Assembly: GCA_902362715.1 (NCBI GenBank)
Contig: CABIXN010000002.1
Coordinates: forward strand, 620,001 to 684,000
Origin: Lachnospiraceae bacterium
GTDB lineage: Bacteria; Bacillota; Clostridia; Lachnospirales; Lachnospiraceae
Direction: 5' to 3'
DNA: 64,000 nt
Below the pieces are notes generated by a model. It was not told the origin of the DNA and made no database searches. It was given only the letters and a program-made list of their open reading frames with translations. Position numbers and translations under genes: made by a program. Below, piece by piece: positions 33,233 to 42,211 of this stretch (its first letter is position 1; each line of letters starts with the position of its first letter).

Positions 33233-33937
33233 ATGAAAAATAGCAGATTGGAAGTTATTGAAATAGAAGATATTAAAGTCTCTGTTCAGAGAAAAAATAT
33301 TAAAAATATGTATCTTCGGGTAAAGGCTGAAAGGGGAGAGGTAAAGATCTCTGCGCCTTTATCTATGAACAGGGACCGGATTGTCCGTTTTATTTACAGT
33401 AAGCTGCCCTGGATTCGTCAGCATCTGGCATCTGGAAAAGAAAAGGAAATACCTAAGGAAATTAATTATCTGACGGGAGATACGGTGAAGCTGTGGGGAC
33501 AAAAATACAGCCTTGTGGTCCAGCCAAAGATCTCCGGCAGTAAGGTTTGTGTTCAGGGAGAACAAGTTATTTTAAAAGCCCCTGTAGACAGTACATTTGA
33601 AGAACGGGAAAAAATCTGGCAGGACTTTTGCCGAGCGGAGCTGAAAAAGAGGATACCTGGTCTGATAAGCAAGTGGGAGCCTGCAATGGGTGTGCAGGTT
33701 TATCAGTGGAATGTAAAAAAGATGAAAACCAGATGGGGCAGCTGCAATATCGCCAAGAAGCGCATCTGGCTGAGTTTAATGCTGGCGCAGAAGCCAAAAG
33801 AGTGTCTGGAGGAAGTGGTTGTGCACGAGATGGTGCACTTGCTGGAGGCAGGGCATAATAAGCGGTTTTACGGATATATGGATCGTTTTCTGCCCCAGTG
33901 GCGGCTCTGGGATCAGTGGCTGAAACAAATTGTATAA
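33233..33937 (+). CDS. YgjP-type zinc metallopeptidase (DUF45)
   Basis: The 234-residue protein has the zinc motif HEMVH at 198-202 (VVVHEMVHLLEAGH), with the following GHNKRF typical of YgjP/SprT-like proteins, and KMKTRWGSCN upstream, the family hallmark. It has no signal peptide, so it acts in the cytoplasm. It starts 5 bases after the ATPase gene. Its substrate is unknown. A link to nucleobase transport or to the ATPase is suggested only by gene order. Confidence 0.87.
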   Translation: MKNSRLEVIEIEDIKVSVQRKNIKNMYLRVKAERGEVKISAPLSMNRDRIVRFIYSKLPWIRQHLASGKEKEIPKEINYLTGDTVKLWGQKYSLVVQPKISGSKVCVQGEQVILKAPVDSTFEEREKIWQDFCRAELKKRIPGLISKWEPAMGVQVYQWNVKKMKTRWGSCNIAKKRIWLSLMLAQKPKECLEEVVVHEMVHLLEAGHNKRFYGYMDRFLPQWRLWDQWLKQIV

Positions 33938-33943
33938 ATGTGG

Positions 33944-33993
33944 TTGACATATATAGATAATCTACATAAGATATATATAGACAATCTATATAT
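33944..33993 (+). promoter_or_regulatory. Promoter with two palindromic operators before the VanZ-family gene
   Basis: TTGACA (33944-33949) and TAAGAT (33967-33972) are 17 bp apart. A near-palindrome with arms ATATATAGA and TCTACATAA (33949-33969) covers the spacer and -10. A perfect palindrome with arms ATATATAGA and TCTATATAT around CAA (33973-33993) covers the start region. The positions fit repression by a small dimeric regulator that is not encoded next door. Confidence 0.72.
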
Positions 33994-34004
33994 GGAGGGA
34001 CACG

Positions 34005-35453
34005 ATGAGACTATCAGACATTGTACATATGGCGGGAGATTATGTAGTATTAGGTATAGGTGCTGTAGTAGCTGCGGCGTTGATACTGGGGCTGGGGTAT
34101 GGCCTGGTTTACCGGAAAGCTATGAAGGGAACCAGGACTTTTTCAAAAGTACAGCTTTTGTTTGCAGCGTTGTTTTTAATTTACCTGGTTGTGCTTGCCG
34201 GTGCAACTTTTCTGGGACGAGCGGGAATCGGATATGGAGGGCTGTCCGGACAGGGGCTGTTTCGTTCTTATCTGGATGCATGGCAGCATTTCTCAACAGT
34301 GGAATGGAGAAATCTGATTTTAAACATCTGCCTGTTTATCCCCATGGGGATTTTGCTGCCGCTGGTTTTTCCTGGAATGAGAAGGTTTTTTAAAGTATAT
34401 TTGACCGGATTTTTGGTAACTGTTTTTATTGAATTATTTCAGAAAATCAGCGGAAGAGGCGTGATGGAAGCAGATGATATTCTGAATAATACAGTGGGAA
34501 CCATGATTGGCTATGGGCTGGTTATGCTGGTCCTTTTGGGGATTGCATCTGCAGGGAAGAAAAATAATCAGCAAAAGCCCATGAAAACTATTAGAAACGG
34601 GATTTGTCTCCAACTTCCTTTGATTTTTACAGCTGCAGCTTTTCTCTTAATATTTACAATCTATAATCAGAAAGAACTGGGAAATCTGGCTTACAGGCAG
34701 ATACTTCCTGTTAATATGGAAGGCGTCACAGTTGAAAGTAAAATTACATTTTCAGATCAGACTCAGAATACCTGGATTTACCGGACCAAGACCGGGAGCC
34801 GTCAGGATGCAGATCAGATGGCGGAGTCATTTTTTACAGCTTTGAATACAGAGATTGATGAGACCAGGACAGACCCTTACGATGAAAGCGTGTTGTACTG
34901 GTCGGCAGATGGAAAGTACAGCTTTTGGGTTCACTATGCGGGAATGACCTGGGAGTTTACAGATTTTGATCTGCTGGAAACCGAGAGTGCCACAGAGCTT
35001 TCTGGTGAGGAAGCTGCGCAGCTGCTTGGCAGTTATTCTGTGAATTTACCGGCAGGGGCAGCCTTAGAAGCGGACGGAACAGACAGTTACCGGATAAAAG
35101 CCCGGCCGTCAGCAGACGGAAGCAGCACCTTTGGAGGGGAATTTCGCTGTGAACTGACGAAAGACGGAAAAGTAAAAAGTATTAATAACCACTTAATTAC
35201 ATATACGCCGTACCGTTCCTGCGGGATTGTGTCGGAGCAGCAGGCATATGAAAAACTGCAGCAGGGATACTTTAATGATCCGGGGGAAGTTTTGCGGATT
35301 ACAGTTTTGGGTGTGGATATGGAGCTGGCAATGGATTCTAAAGGCTATGCACAGCCGGTTTACAGATTTGAGGTTCGCATGGATGGTTCCGGGGAGCAGG
35401 AGATTGTCATTCCGGCTTTAGAGAGGCAGACGGGAGAGGATGCAATAGAATAG
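34005..35453 (+). CDS. VanZ-family membrane protein with long extracellular C-terminal part
   Basis: The 482-residue protein has about five or six hydrophobic segments (first near 14-36, last near 203-223) and the VanZ-like core NICLFIPMGILLPLVF, VTVFIELFQ and MEADDILNNTVGTMIGY. After residue 225 a soluble region of about 255 residues follows, more than in VanZ itself, with no recognised domain. VanZ relatives raise tolerance to teicoplanin or lipopeptides by an unclear mechanism. GGAGG lies 8 bases before the start, and the promoter carries tandem operators, so expression is likely inducible. Confidence 0.85.
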   Translation: MRLSDIVHMAGDYVVLGIGAVVAAALILGLGYGLVYRKAMKGTRTFSKVQLLFAALFLIYLVVLAGATFLGRAGIGYGGLSGQGLFRSYLDAWQHFSTVEWRNLILNICLFIPMGILLPLVFPGMRRFFKVYLTGFLVTVFIELFQKISGRGVMEADDILNNTVGTMIGYGLVMLVLLGIASAGKKNNQQKPMKTIRNGICLQLPLIFTAAAFLLIFTIYNQKELGNLAYRQILPVNMEGVTVESKITFSDQTQNTWIYRTKTGSRQDADQMAESFFTALNTEIDETRTDPYDESVLYWSADGKYSFWVHYAGMTWEFTDFDLLETESATELSGEEAAQLLGSYSVNLPAGAALEADGTDSYRIKARPSADGSSTFGGEFRCELTKDGKVKSINNHLITYTPYRSCGIVSEQQAYEKLQQGYFNDPGEVLRITVLGVDMELAMDSKGYAQPVYRFEVRMDGSGEQEIVIPALERQTGEDAIE

Positions 35454-35640
35454 CCTGGGGCTTTCAGGGAAGCAGGAAAATGCCGGTAAAGTGAAATAAA
35501 AATGCGAAGAACGGATATATTCTGCCCGGTAATAATACAATCCGGTGCAAATGTAGTCGGGAAAAATACGATATTTCCTTGAATTTTTGGATTCTTTATA
35601 TTATTATTGGAAGCAGTGGGTTGCTAAAGAAGGTCCAGCT
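35454..35640. other. Short gene-free stretch before the radical SAM cluster
   Basis: No gene or strong hairpin was recognised between the VanZ-family gene and the Cys-rich ORF at 35641. Confidence 0.4.
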
Positions 35641-35736
35641 ATGGATAATGAAGTACGGAAAAAACTGGAATGTGGTAATTGCAACTGTATATTTGCTTTG
35701 AACTGTGTAAAATATGGAAGTTCAAAATACAATTGA
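35641..35736 (+). CDS. 31-residue Cys-rich ORF before the radical SAM gene
   Basis: ATG at 35641 has AAGAAGG 7 bases upstream and opens 31 codons ending in TGA. The product has four cysteines in the pattern C-x2-C-x-C-x5-C (ECGNCNCIFALNC) and a Tyr- and Ser-containing tail. The radical SAM gene starts 16 bases after the stop. Small Cys-rich peptides next to radical SAM genes can be modified precursor peptides, but it could also be a free-standing small metal-binding protein or a chance frame. No family is recognised. Confidence 0.45.
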   Translation: MDNEVRKKLECGNCNCIFALNCVKYGSSKYN

Positions 35737-35752
35737 TAAAAGGAGAGATAGT

Positions 35753-37159
35753 ATGAACGCAAAACATGCGGCAGGAAGAAAAGCTTTTGAAGTAGCTTTT
35801 AACGGAGTATATAAATTTATTAATAAAGATCGCGAAAAAAATCTTGTAAAGCTGATGAACCTGGCACGTAAAGTTGCCGGCAAGAACTTTCCTGATTATT
35901 TCTGGGATAATGCGGATGAAATTCTTGGAAACCCGGAAGAAAAATGGACACAGATGATTTACAATGCATTAGAGAGACTTCATCCAAATGTAATAAAACA
36001 GCATGTGTTAAATATGGGATATGAAGCAGGACTTACAGGATTTAAAAAGGTTAGAGAAAACCGCGAAAAATATGGCTGTAATGTACCATGGGTTATTCTG
36101 ATGGATCCTACCAGCGCATGTAATCTGAAATGTACCGGATGCTGGGCCGCAGAATACGGACATCAGCTTCAGCTTACCAATGAAGAGCTGGATAGAATTA
36201 TTACAGAAGCAAAAGAGCTTGGTATTCATTTCTTTGTTTTAACAGGCGGAGAACCAATGGTTCGTAAAAAAGATATTCTGATGCTTGCAGAAAAACATAA
36301 TGACTGTGCATTCCATATCTTTACAAATGGTACACTTATTGATGAACCATTCTGTAAAGAGGTACAAAGACTTGGAAATCTTTCCTTTGCAGTGTCTGTA
36401 GAAGGATATGAGGAGACAAATGATGACAGACGTGGTCCTGGTGTATATCAGAAAGTTATGAATGCACTGGAGCTTATGAAAGAGTACGGTCTGTTATACG
36501 GCGTTTCTATCTGCTATACAAGCAAAAACTATCAGGTAGTAACATCTGATGAGTTTTTACAGATGCTGGTTGACAAAGGTGCGATTCTTGCATGGTTCTT
36601 CCATTACATGCCGGTAGGAAAAGACGCATCTACAGATCTTTTGCTTTCTCCGGAACAAAGAGAGTATATGGTAAAACGTGTTCGTTTTGTCAGAAGCAGA
36701 AAATGCCCCATTAAATTATTTACTCTGGATTTCCAGAATGATGCAGAATTTGTTGGAGGATGTATCGCAGGCGGTAAGAACTACTTGCACATTAATCCAA
36801 ACGGTGATGTAGAGCCATGCGTATTTATTCATTACTCTAACGTTAATATTAAAGAGCATTCTCTGCTTGAATGTTTACAGCAGCCATTGTTTATGCAGTA
36901 TCACGACAATATGCCGTTTAATGACAATCAGCTGCGTCCATGCCCGATGCTTGAGAATCCGGAAATGATTAAGAAGATGGTGGAAGCTTCCGGTGCAAAA
37001 TCTACAGATATGCAGGTGCCGGAACCAGTAGATGATCTGATTGCAAAAACCATTCCGTATGCTGAGAACTGGAAGCCAACAGCAGATAAACTCTGGAATG
37101 AGCGTCAGGAAGAAATTAAAGAAATCCAGCGTGCCCGTGATGAGAAATACGGAAAGTAA
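35753..37159 (+). CDS. Radical SAM protein with SPASM-like C-terminal part
   Basis: The 468-residue protein has the cluster motif CNLKCTGC (Cys123, 127, 130), followed by FFVLTGGEPMVRKKDIL, typical of radical SAM enzymes. The C-terminal part has Cys in GGCIAGG, EPCVF and RPCPML, which may hold a second cluster. A helical N-terminal domain of about 100 residues precedes the core. ATG 35753 is chosen for AAAGGAGAG upstream. A glycosyltransferase gene follows 130 bases later, and the pairing looks purposeful. The reaction is unknown; peptide or lipid modification are both possible. Confidence 0.85.
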   Translation: MNAKHAAGRKAFEVAFNGVYKFINKDREKNLVKLMNLARKVAGKNFPDYFWDNADEILGNPEEKWTQMIYNALERLHPNVIKQHVLNMGYEAGLTGFKKVRENREKYGCNVPWVILMDPTSACNLKCTGCWAAEYGHQLQLTNEELDRIITEAKELGIHFFVLTGGEPMVRKKDILMLAEKHNDCAFHIFTNGTLIDEPFCKEVQRLGNLSFAVSVEGYEETNDDRRGPGVYQKVMNALELMKEYGLLYGVSICYTSKNYQVVTSDEFLQMLVDKGAILAWFFHYMPVGKDASTDLLLSPEQREYMVKRVRFVRSRKCPIKLFTLDFQNDAEFVGGCIAGGKNYLHINPNGDVEPCVFIHYSNVNIKEHSLLECLQQPLFMQYHDNMPFNDNQLRPCPMLENPEMIKKMVEASGAKSTDMQVPEPVDDLIAKTIPYAENWKPTADKLWNERQEEIKEIQRARDEKYGK

Positions 37160-37228
37160 TATACTTTTAAATTCCATAAGACCATCATAATAAATTCTTA
37201 ATAAACAGAATAAGAAAATGATAAGAAA

Positions 37229-37281
37229 CCCCTGCTATACTTGGTGTCAAGATGAAAAAAGATACTTAAGAATAGCGGGGG
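37229..37281 (+). promoter_or_regulatory. Hairpin at the ribosome binding site of the glycosyltransferase
   Basis: CCCCTGCTAT (37229-37238) pairs over 10 bp with ATAGCGGGGG (37272-37281), with one G-T pair. The right arm lies 8 bases before the ATG at 37290 and contains the only G-rich binding site, so it may block translation initiation. Confidence 0.5.
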
Positions 37282-37289
37282 ATTTGTTT

Positions 37290-38543
37290 ATGACATTAGC
37301 TACGCAGATAACAAACTGGATTATATTAGGAGTTTTGGTGATATGCTTTGCGTATCAGGCAATATACTGGCTCTTTCTTTATATAAAGAAAGATAAACCT
37401 CATAAAGAAGTAAAGGAACATCGCTTTGCTGTTTTAATAGCGGCAAGAAATGAGGAGGCAGTGATTGGCCAGCTGATTGAAAGCATTAAAATGCAGAAGT
37501 ATCCGGCAGAACTGATTGATACATATATAGTGGCGGATAACTGTGACGATAGTACAGCTGAGGTTGCGAGGTCAAAAGGGGCCGTTGTTTATGAACGGTT
37601 TAACAAAGTGAAGGTTGGGAAAGGATATGCTCTTAACTATCTGCTTAACAATATGGAAGAAGATGGTCTGAATGATTACGACGGTTATTTTGTTTTTGAT
37701 GCTGATAATCTGCTTGAAAAGAATTACATTAAGGAGATGAATCAAACGTTTTGTGACGGTTATCGAGTGATTACAAGTTACAGAAATACAAAAAACTTTG
37801 GTTCTAACTGGCTGACTTCAGGATACGGCTTATGGTTTCTGCATGAAGCGCAGTGGCTGAACCGTGCCAGAATGCTTTGCGGGAGCAGCTGTGCGGTATC
37901 CGGAACCGGTTTCTTTTTCTCCAGAGAAATCCTTGAGCGGATGGGAGAATGGAACTGCTATCTGTTAACAGAAGATATTGAGTTTACTGTTTCTCAGATC
38001 TTGCAGGGAGAAAAGATTGGTTACAATAAAAATGCAGTATTTTATGATGAACAGCCTGAGAAATTTGTACAGTCCTGGCATCAGCGGGAGCGCTGGGTGA
38101 AAGGCTATCAGCAGGTGTTTCAGAAATATGGAAAACAGATTGCAAAAGGAATTTTTAAAGAAAAGAATTTTTCCTGTTTTGATATGACCATGTCCATCTG
38201 GCCGGCATTCTTTGTAACTGCATTTACCATTGCGGCAAGTCTTGCATTGATTATAATTGGAATACTGGCCGATCAGGATATTTCCTTTGTGCTGTATAAT
38301 GCCGGACTGAATTTCCTGAAAACCTATGGACTTATGGCTCTTTTAGGGGCATACACCGTATTTACCGAGTGGAAACGTATCCGGGCCGGAGCAGGAAAAA
38401 AGATGCTTTCTATTATTACTTTTCCGGCATTTATGTTCACATTCGCGCCCATTGCTTTTGTAGCGCTGGCTAAAAAGGTTGAGTGGAAGCCCATTGAGCA
38501 CCATTGTACCGTGCACTTATCTCAGCTGCATATAAATGAATAA
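37290..38543 (+). CDS. Family 2 glycosyltransferase, membrane-bound
   Basis: The 417-residue protein has an N-terminal helix (about 10-32), a GT2 catalytic domain with FAVLIAARNEEAVI, VADNCDDS, FDADN (the DxD-like site) and TEDIEFT, then QRERW, the motif of processive enzymes, and two or three C-terminal helices. It resembles synthases that build polysaccharide from UDP-sugars. ATG 37290 is preferred; a longer start at 37218 would place the hairpin inside the coding region. It lies after the radical SAM gene, and a terminator follows. Confidence 0.86.
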   Translation: MTLATQITNWIILGVLVICFAYQAIYWLFLYIKKDKPHKEVKEHRFAVLIAARNEEAVIGQLIESIKMQKYPAELIDTYIVADNCDDSTAEVARSKGAVVYERFNKVKVGKGYALNYLLNNMEEDGLNDYDGYFVFDADNLLEKNYIKEMNQTFCDGYRVITSYRNTKNFGSNWLTSGYGLWFLHEAQWLNRARMLCGSSCAVSGTGFFFSREILERMGEWNCYLLTEDIEFTVSQILQGEKIGYNKNAVFYDEQPEKFVQSWHQRERWVKGYQQVFQKYGKQIAKGIFKEKNFSCFDMTMSIWPAFFVTAFTIAASLALIIIGILADQDISFVLYNAGLNFLKTYGLMALLGAYTVFTEWKRIRAGAGKKMLSIITFPAFMFTFAPIAFVALAKKVEWKPIEHHCTVHLSQLHINE

Positions 38544-38566
38544 TCTGGTATAACCTAAATGTAACA

Positions 38567-38603
38567 GGGGACTGTAAGAATCATCAAGCAGTCCCTTTTT
38601 CTT
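38567..38603 (+). terminator. Terminator after the glycosyltransferase gene
   Basis: GGGACTG (38568-38574) pairs with CAGTCCC (38589-38595) around a 14-base loop and is followed by TTTTTCTTTG. Confidence 0.85.
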
Positions 38604-38735
38604 TGTTGTAATCTTTTTGAATTTGCTTACAAAATAACTATAAAAATACAGAAATTCTTGTTATAATAAAAACTGATATGTATTCTGGAGAAAAATTTCC
38701 GGAATCGAATGTTAAGAAAGGCAGGTGTGGCGTGT

Positions 38736-39677
38736 ATGCTGGCAATTTACAGAACAGATGATTGTGTGATTCATGAAATGGAAGAGTTTCAGGAGGGAGC
38801 ATGGGTCAGTCTGGTAAACCCTACAATGGAAGAGAGCCAGGAAGTTGCAGAGGCGTTTGACATTGATATTACAGATATACGGGCTGCCCTGGATGAGGAA
38901 GAAAGCTCCCGTATTGATCTGGAAGACGGCTATACACTGATTCTTGTGGATATTCCCACAACAGAAATCAGACATGAGTCAAAGACATATACAACAATTC
39001 CTCTGGGTATTATTCTGACACCTGAAAATTTGATTACAGTATGTACAGAGGAGACTCCCATTCTTCAGCATTTCATTCAGCGGAGGGTAAGGGAATTCAG
39101 CACAAAGAAAAAGATGCGTTTTGTATATCAGATACTTTTCCGCACAGCGGCGCTGTATCAGAGTAACCTGAGAATTATAGATAAAAAGAGAACAGAGATT
39201 GAGGAACGTGTGGGTGATAATACAGAGGATGTAGATTTAATTGAACTCCATGAGCTGGAGTCGACACTGGTTTATTTCGCCACTTCCCTGCGGGCAAATG
39301 GTGTGGTGCTAGAGCGCCTGTCCCGATACAAACGTTTAGAACAGTATCCGGAGGATAAAGAGCTTCTGGGGGATGTCATCGTTGAGAATCAGCAGGCGAT
39401 AGAGATGACGGCTATTTATCGAGACATTATAAAGGGTACTAGAGAGCTGATGTCTTCTGTGATTGACAACAGACTGAATAATGTTATGAAGTATCTGACC
39501 TGCATCACTCTTGTAATGGCTATTCCTACAATTATTTCCGGTATTTACGGTATGAATGTAAACAGTAAGGGGATGCCTCTGGCCAATGCCCCCAATGGAT
39601 TTGCCATTATCTGCGGAATTATTCTGATTATATGTATTGTGGCGCTGATAGTTATGAAGAAGAAAAAAATGATGTAA
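38736..39677 (+). CDS. corA: CorA-family magnesium transporter
   Basis: The 313-residue protein has a large N-terminal cytoplasmic domain and two C-terminal helices, with the signature YGMN just after the first helix (IISGIYGMNVNS). This selectivity-filter motif is diagnostic of CorA channels, which carry Mg2+ and sometimes Co2+ or Ni2+ as pentamers. ATG 38736 is chosen because AAGGCAGG lies about 10 bases upstream; ATG 38709 in the same frame has no site. It is a stand-alone gene between terminators. Confidence 0.9.
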   Translation: MLAIYRTDDCVIHEMEEFQEGAWVSLVNPTMEESQEVAEAFDIDITDIRAALDEEESSRIDLEDGYTLILVDIPTTEIRHESKTYTTIPLGIILTPENLITVCTEETPILQHFIQRRVREFSTKKKMRFVYQILFRTAALYQSNLRIIDKKRTEIEERVGDNTEDVDLIELHELESTLVYFATSLRANGVVLERLSRYKRLEQYPEDKELLGDVIVENQQAIEMTAIYRDIIKGTRELMSSVIDNRLNNVMKYLTCITLVMAIPTIISGIYGMNVNSKGMPLANAPNGFAIICGIILIICIVALIVMKKKKMM

Positions 39678-39715
39678 AAAAGACCATTGCTGTGAAGGCG
39701 GCAATGATCTTTTTT
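39676..39715. terminator. Bidirectional terminator after corA
   Basis: AAAAAAGACCATTGC (39676-39690) pairs with GCAATGATCTTTTTT (39701-39715) with one mismatch. A- and T-runs on both sides let it serve corA and the convergent ABC permease gene. Confidence 0.82.
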
Positions 39716-39751
39716 GATTCCAGGAAATTCCTGTCGTGGCAGGATTCTTTT

Positions 39752-41329
39752 TTATTTGTCCAATAGTTTTACGGAATATAACTTTTTATAGAGCAGAAAC
39801 GTAATAATCAGTACGATTCCGGTGGCAATGCTCATAATTATATAACTGCTTTTGGGAATGATAAAGCAGAGAATACATGGAATAACGCTGCTGAGTCCTC
39901 CTAAAACAATGGTTATAAGCACAGCGGCAGAATTTTTTACCGCCTCCTGCTCATTTTTCCAGTCATATTTTGGGAAGGCTGTGTTAAGGTACATGCCCAG
40001 TACCGAGATATACAGTGCATAAATAACTGGTACAATAATTAAAAATACTGCTCCCACAGTGGTTACATCCATCCGGATGCCTAAAAGAATAATACTGATG
40101 ATCAGCAGAGGAAGGATGACGGTGAGGTTCATGGCTATTTTTGCCCGGAAAATATCTATGGCTCTTACCGGAAGCATATACATCATCCAGCGGTGTCTGC
40201 CTTCTATGGATAAGGCAGCGGAAGTTGTGGAGCTTAAGCTGACTAAAACGGAGGCAATCATGGGCAGAGCGTGTTTTAGCATAAGCTGAAAACCGGGGAT
40301 GCCTGTCTGGTTTTCCAGAGAGTCAGGAGAGACGAAGATCAAAGCGATAGCCAGCACCAGCAGCAAAACCATACCAATGGAGGAATTCAGCGCATAAACG
40401 GTGCAGGAAAAATAACGGCTGATTTCCCGTTTGTACATGGCAATAGCCTGGGAGGAGCTTTTCAGCCGGATATTTTTTGCGCGTCCGGTACGGGTTGATA
40501 AAAATGAAGTATTCATACGTCTGTAAAAGCGGGATACAACTATTACAAACAAAAATGTAATCAGAACAGAGAGCAGGGCATATAAGAGGAAATATCCCGG
40601 GCTGGTGCCGGTTACTGCAAGGGCGGCCAGGTTTGCAGGAGGATAAAAGCGGCTGGCAATATCTGAAAGCCAGGTTCCGAAATTTTTAAATTGGTCTGCG
40701 GAAATATTTTGGAGCTGCATACTTCCAACAACAATTAATACAATAACTGCTGTGCTGAGAAACAGTGAAAAAATATTTTTTTTCCTGGAGCGGGAAGTAA
40801 CTGCGCTGATCAAAACGCCCAGAGTAAGGGAAATAATCATAGGGATTACCGGGATAAACAGCGTACATAAAATAAAAATAACTGCCCCTGCCTTACCCCC
40901 GGGAACGCTGAGGGCATATGTAATGGCAGGAGGAAGCGACACAAGCAGACAGATGCCCAGGTTTAGAAGGTAAACTACAGTCAGACGGCTTAGAATGACA
41001 TCTGAGTTTTTCACCGGAAGGGACATCACCATATCATAATCCTTCAGTCCGATCAGGACGCCGGAGCTTTTCAGGAAGGTTAAAATTAAAATAATAACAG
41101 AACAGATTAATACAGCTGTCACCGGAAGGCTTGCAGCAAGGCCCAGGCTGGCCATGCCCGCACTGTAGAGTCCGCTGTAAAAAAACAGCAGAAACGCAAG
41201 AAGACAGCCTACGGCAACAGCTCCCTGGCTGCGTCGTTTTTCTTTTGGGTCCTTTGAGAAGCGGGCGCGGTTTAAGCTAAACAGTCCGTACATCTGTATT
41301 CTAAGTAAAATAAAATATTTACTGTTCAT
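39752..41329 (-). CDS. ABC-2-type transporter permease
   Basis: The 525-residue protein has about 12 hydrophobic segments in two groups, with a charged N-terminus and a central soluble loop around 280-310. No known domain name was recognised beyond ABC-2-like permeases. It overlaps the ATPase gene by 11 bases, which shows the pair is made together. The phrase DYDMVMSLPVKNSDVILSR near residue 95 recurs in such large permeases of Firmicutes. Substrate unknown; the divergent MarR-MATE operon suggests a possible link to drugs or toxic compounds. Confidence 0.82.
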   Translation of the reverse strand: MNSKYFILLRIQMYGLFSLNRARFSKDPKEKRRSQGAVAVGCLLAFLLFFYSGLYSAGMASLGLAASLPVTAVLICSVIILILTFLKSSGVLIGLKDYDMVMSLPVKNSDVILSRLTVVYLLNLGICLLVSLPPAITYALSVPGGKAGAVIFILCTLFIPVIPMIISLTLGVLISAVTSRSRKKNIFSLFLSTAVIVLIVVGSMQLQNISADQFKNFGTWLSDIASRFYPPANLAALAVTGTSPGYFLLYALLSVLITFLFVIVVSRFYRRMNTSFLSTRTGRAKNIRLKSSSQAIAMYKREISRYFSCTVYALNSSIGMVLLLVLAIALIFVSPDSLENQTGIPGFQLMLKHALPMIASVLVSLSSTTSAALSIEGRHRWMMYMLPVRAIDIFRAKIAMNLTVILPLLIISIILLGIRMDVTTVGAVFLIIVPVIYALYISVLGMYLNTAFPKYDWKNEQEAVKNSAAVLITIVLGGLSSVIPCILCFIIPKSSYIIMSIATGIVLIITFLLYKKLYSVKLLDK

Positions 41330-42044
41330 GCTCTACTACCTCCATGAAGACGTCTTCTAGGCTGCTGGAACCCTTTACCTCTTCCATAGTTCCGCTGGAA
41401 ATTAATTCGCCGTTTTTGATGATAGAAATTTTATCACATAATTTTTCGGCGACATCCAGCACGTGAGTGGAAAAAAAGATGGCGCTGCCCCTTTGGCAAA
41501 GTTCCCTCATAATTTTTTTTAAGTGGAAGGAGGCTTCCGGATCAAGGCCTACAAATGGTTCATCCAGAATCAGAAGTTTTGGTTCGTGCAAAAGAGCACC
41601 GATTAATGCTGTCTTCTGCTTCATCCCGTGGGAATAAGAGCTGATCAGATTCCCCAGACTGTCACTGATTTCAAAAAGCTGTGCGTACCTGTGGATGCGC
41701 TCAGACCGGTCATGGGCAGAAACCTCGAACATATCGGCCATATAGTTTAAATATTGAAATCCGGTAATGTAATCATAAAGATCGGGGTTATCAGGGATAT
41801 AGGCCAGCTTTTTTTTGCAGGCCACAGGTTCCTTTTTCACGGAGCGGCCGTCAATGAGGATTTCGCCTTCTTCAAAGTCCATAACACCGGCAACTGCCCG
41901 GATTGTAGTTGTCTTTCCGGCGCCGTTGTGTCCGATAAAACCGTGGATTTCACCTGCCAGAACAGTAAGGTTGATATGATTGGCTGCTTTTTTGCCTCCG
42001 GCATATATTTTTGAAAAGTTACTAATTTTCAGAATTTCATCCAT
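41319..42044 (-). CDS. ABC transporter ATPase paired with an ABC-2 permease
   Basis: The 241-residue protein has Walker A GHNGAGKTT near 38-46, the signature SYSHGMKQK near 132 and Walker B LLILDEPFVGLDPEA near 153. The signature is the HGM variant common in ABC-2 type exporters. It is intact, with GGAG upstream of the ATG. It diverges from the MarR gene, and the shared intergenic region holds the MarR operators. Confidence 0.92.
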   Translation of the reverse strand: MDEILKISNFSKIYAGGKKAANHINLTVLAGEIHGFIGHNGAGKTTTIRAVAGVMDFEEGEILIDGRSVKKEPVACKKKLAYIPDNPDLYDYITGFQYLNYMADMFEVSAHDRSERIHRYAQLFEISDSLGNLISSYSHGMKQKTALIGALLHEPKLLILDEPFVGLDPEASFHLKKIMRELCQRGSAIFFSTHVLDVAEKLCDKISIIKNGELISSGTMEEVKGSSSLEDVFMEVVEHEQ

Positions 42045-42138
42045 AGGAATCTCCTTTGCAATCAGTTAATATTTTACGTTAGAATAGTATCATTTTGAGA
42101 ACAGGATTGTCAACGAAACGAAACTAGGGAAAAAGTAC

Positions 42139-42191
42139 TTGACAATAGTCTGATATCGTACTAAAATCTCATGTAGTCCGATTACGGACTA
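42139..42191 (+). promoter_or_regulatory. MarR-type operators and promoter
   Basis: TTGACA (42139-42144) and TAAAAT (42162-42167) are 17 bp apart. TAGTCCGATTACGGACTA (42174-42191) is a perfect palindrome with 7-bp arms. TAGTCTGATATCGTACTA (42146-42163) is a weaker copy filling the spacer. The two are 28 bp apart start to start. Repression by the MarR protein encoded immediately downstream is likely. Confidence 0.78.
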
Positions 42192-42211
42192 GTAAATTTG
42201 GAGGTGGTCTG

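Noticed and set aside
33938..34393. 151-codon frame overlapping the VanZ-family gene
   Set aside because: It starts in the promoter with its operators and runs out of frame through the VanZ-family gene, which has the proper binding site and membrane pattern.
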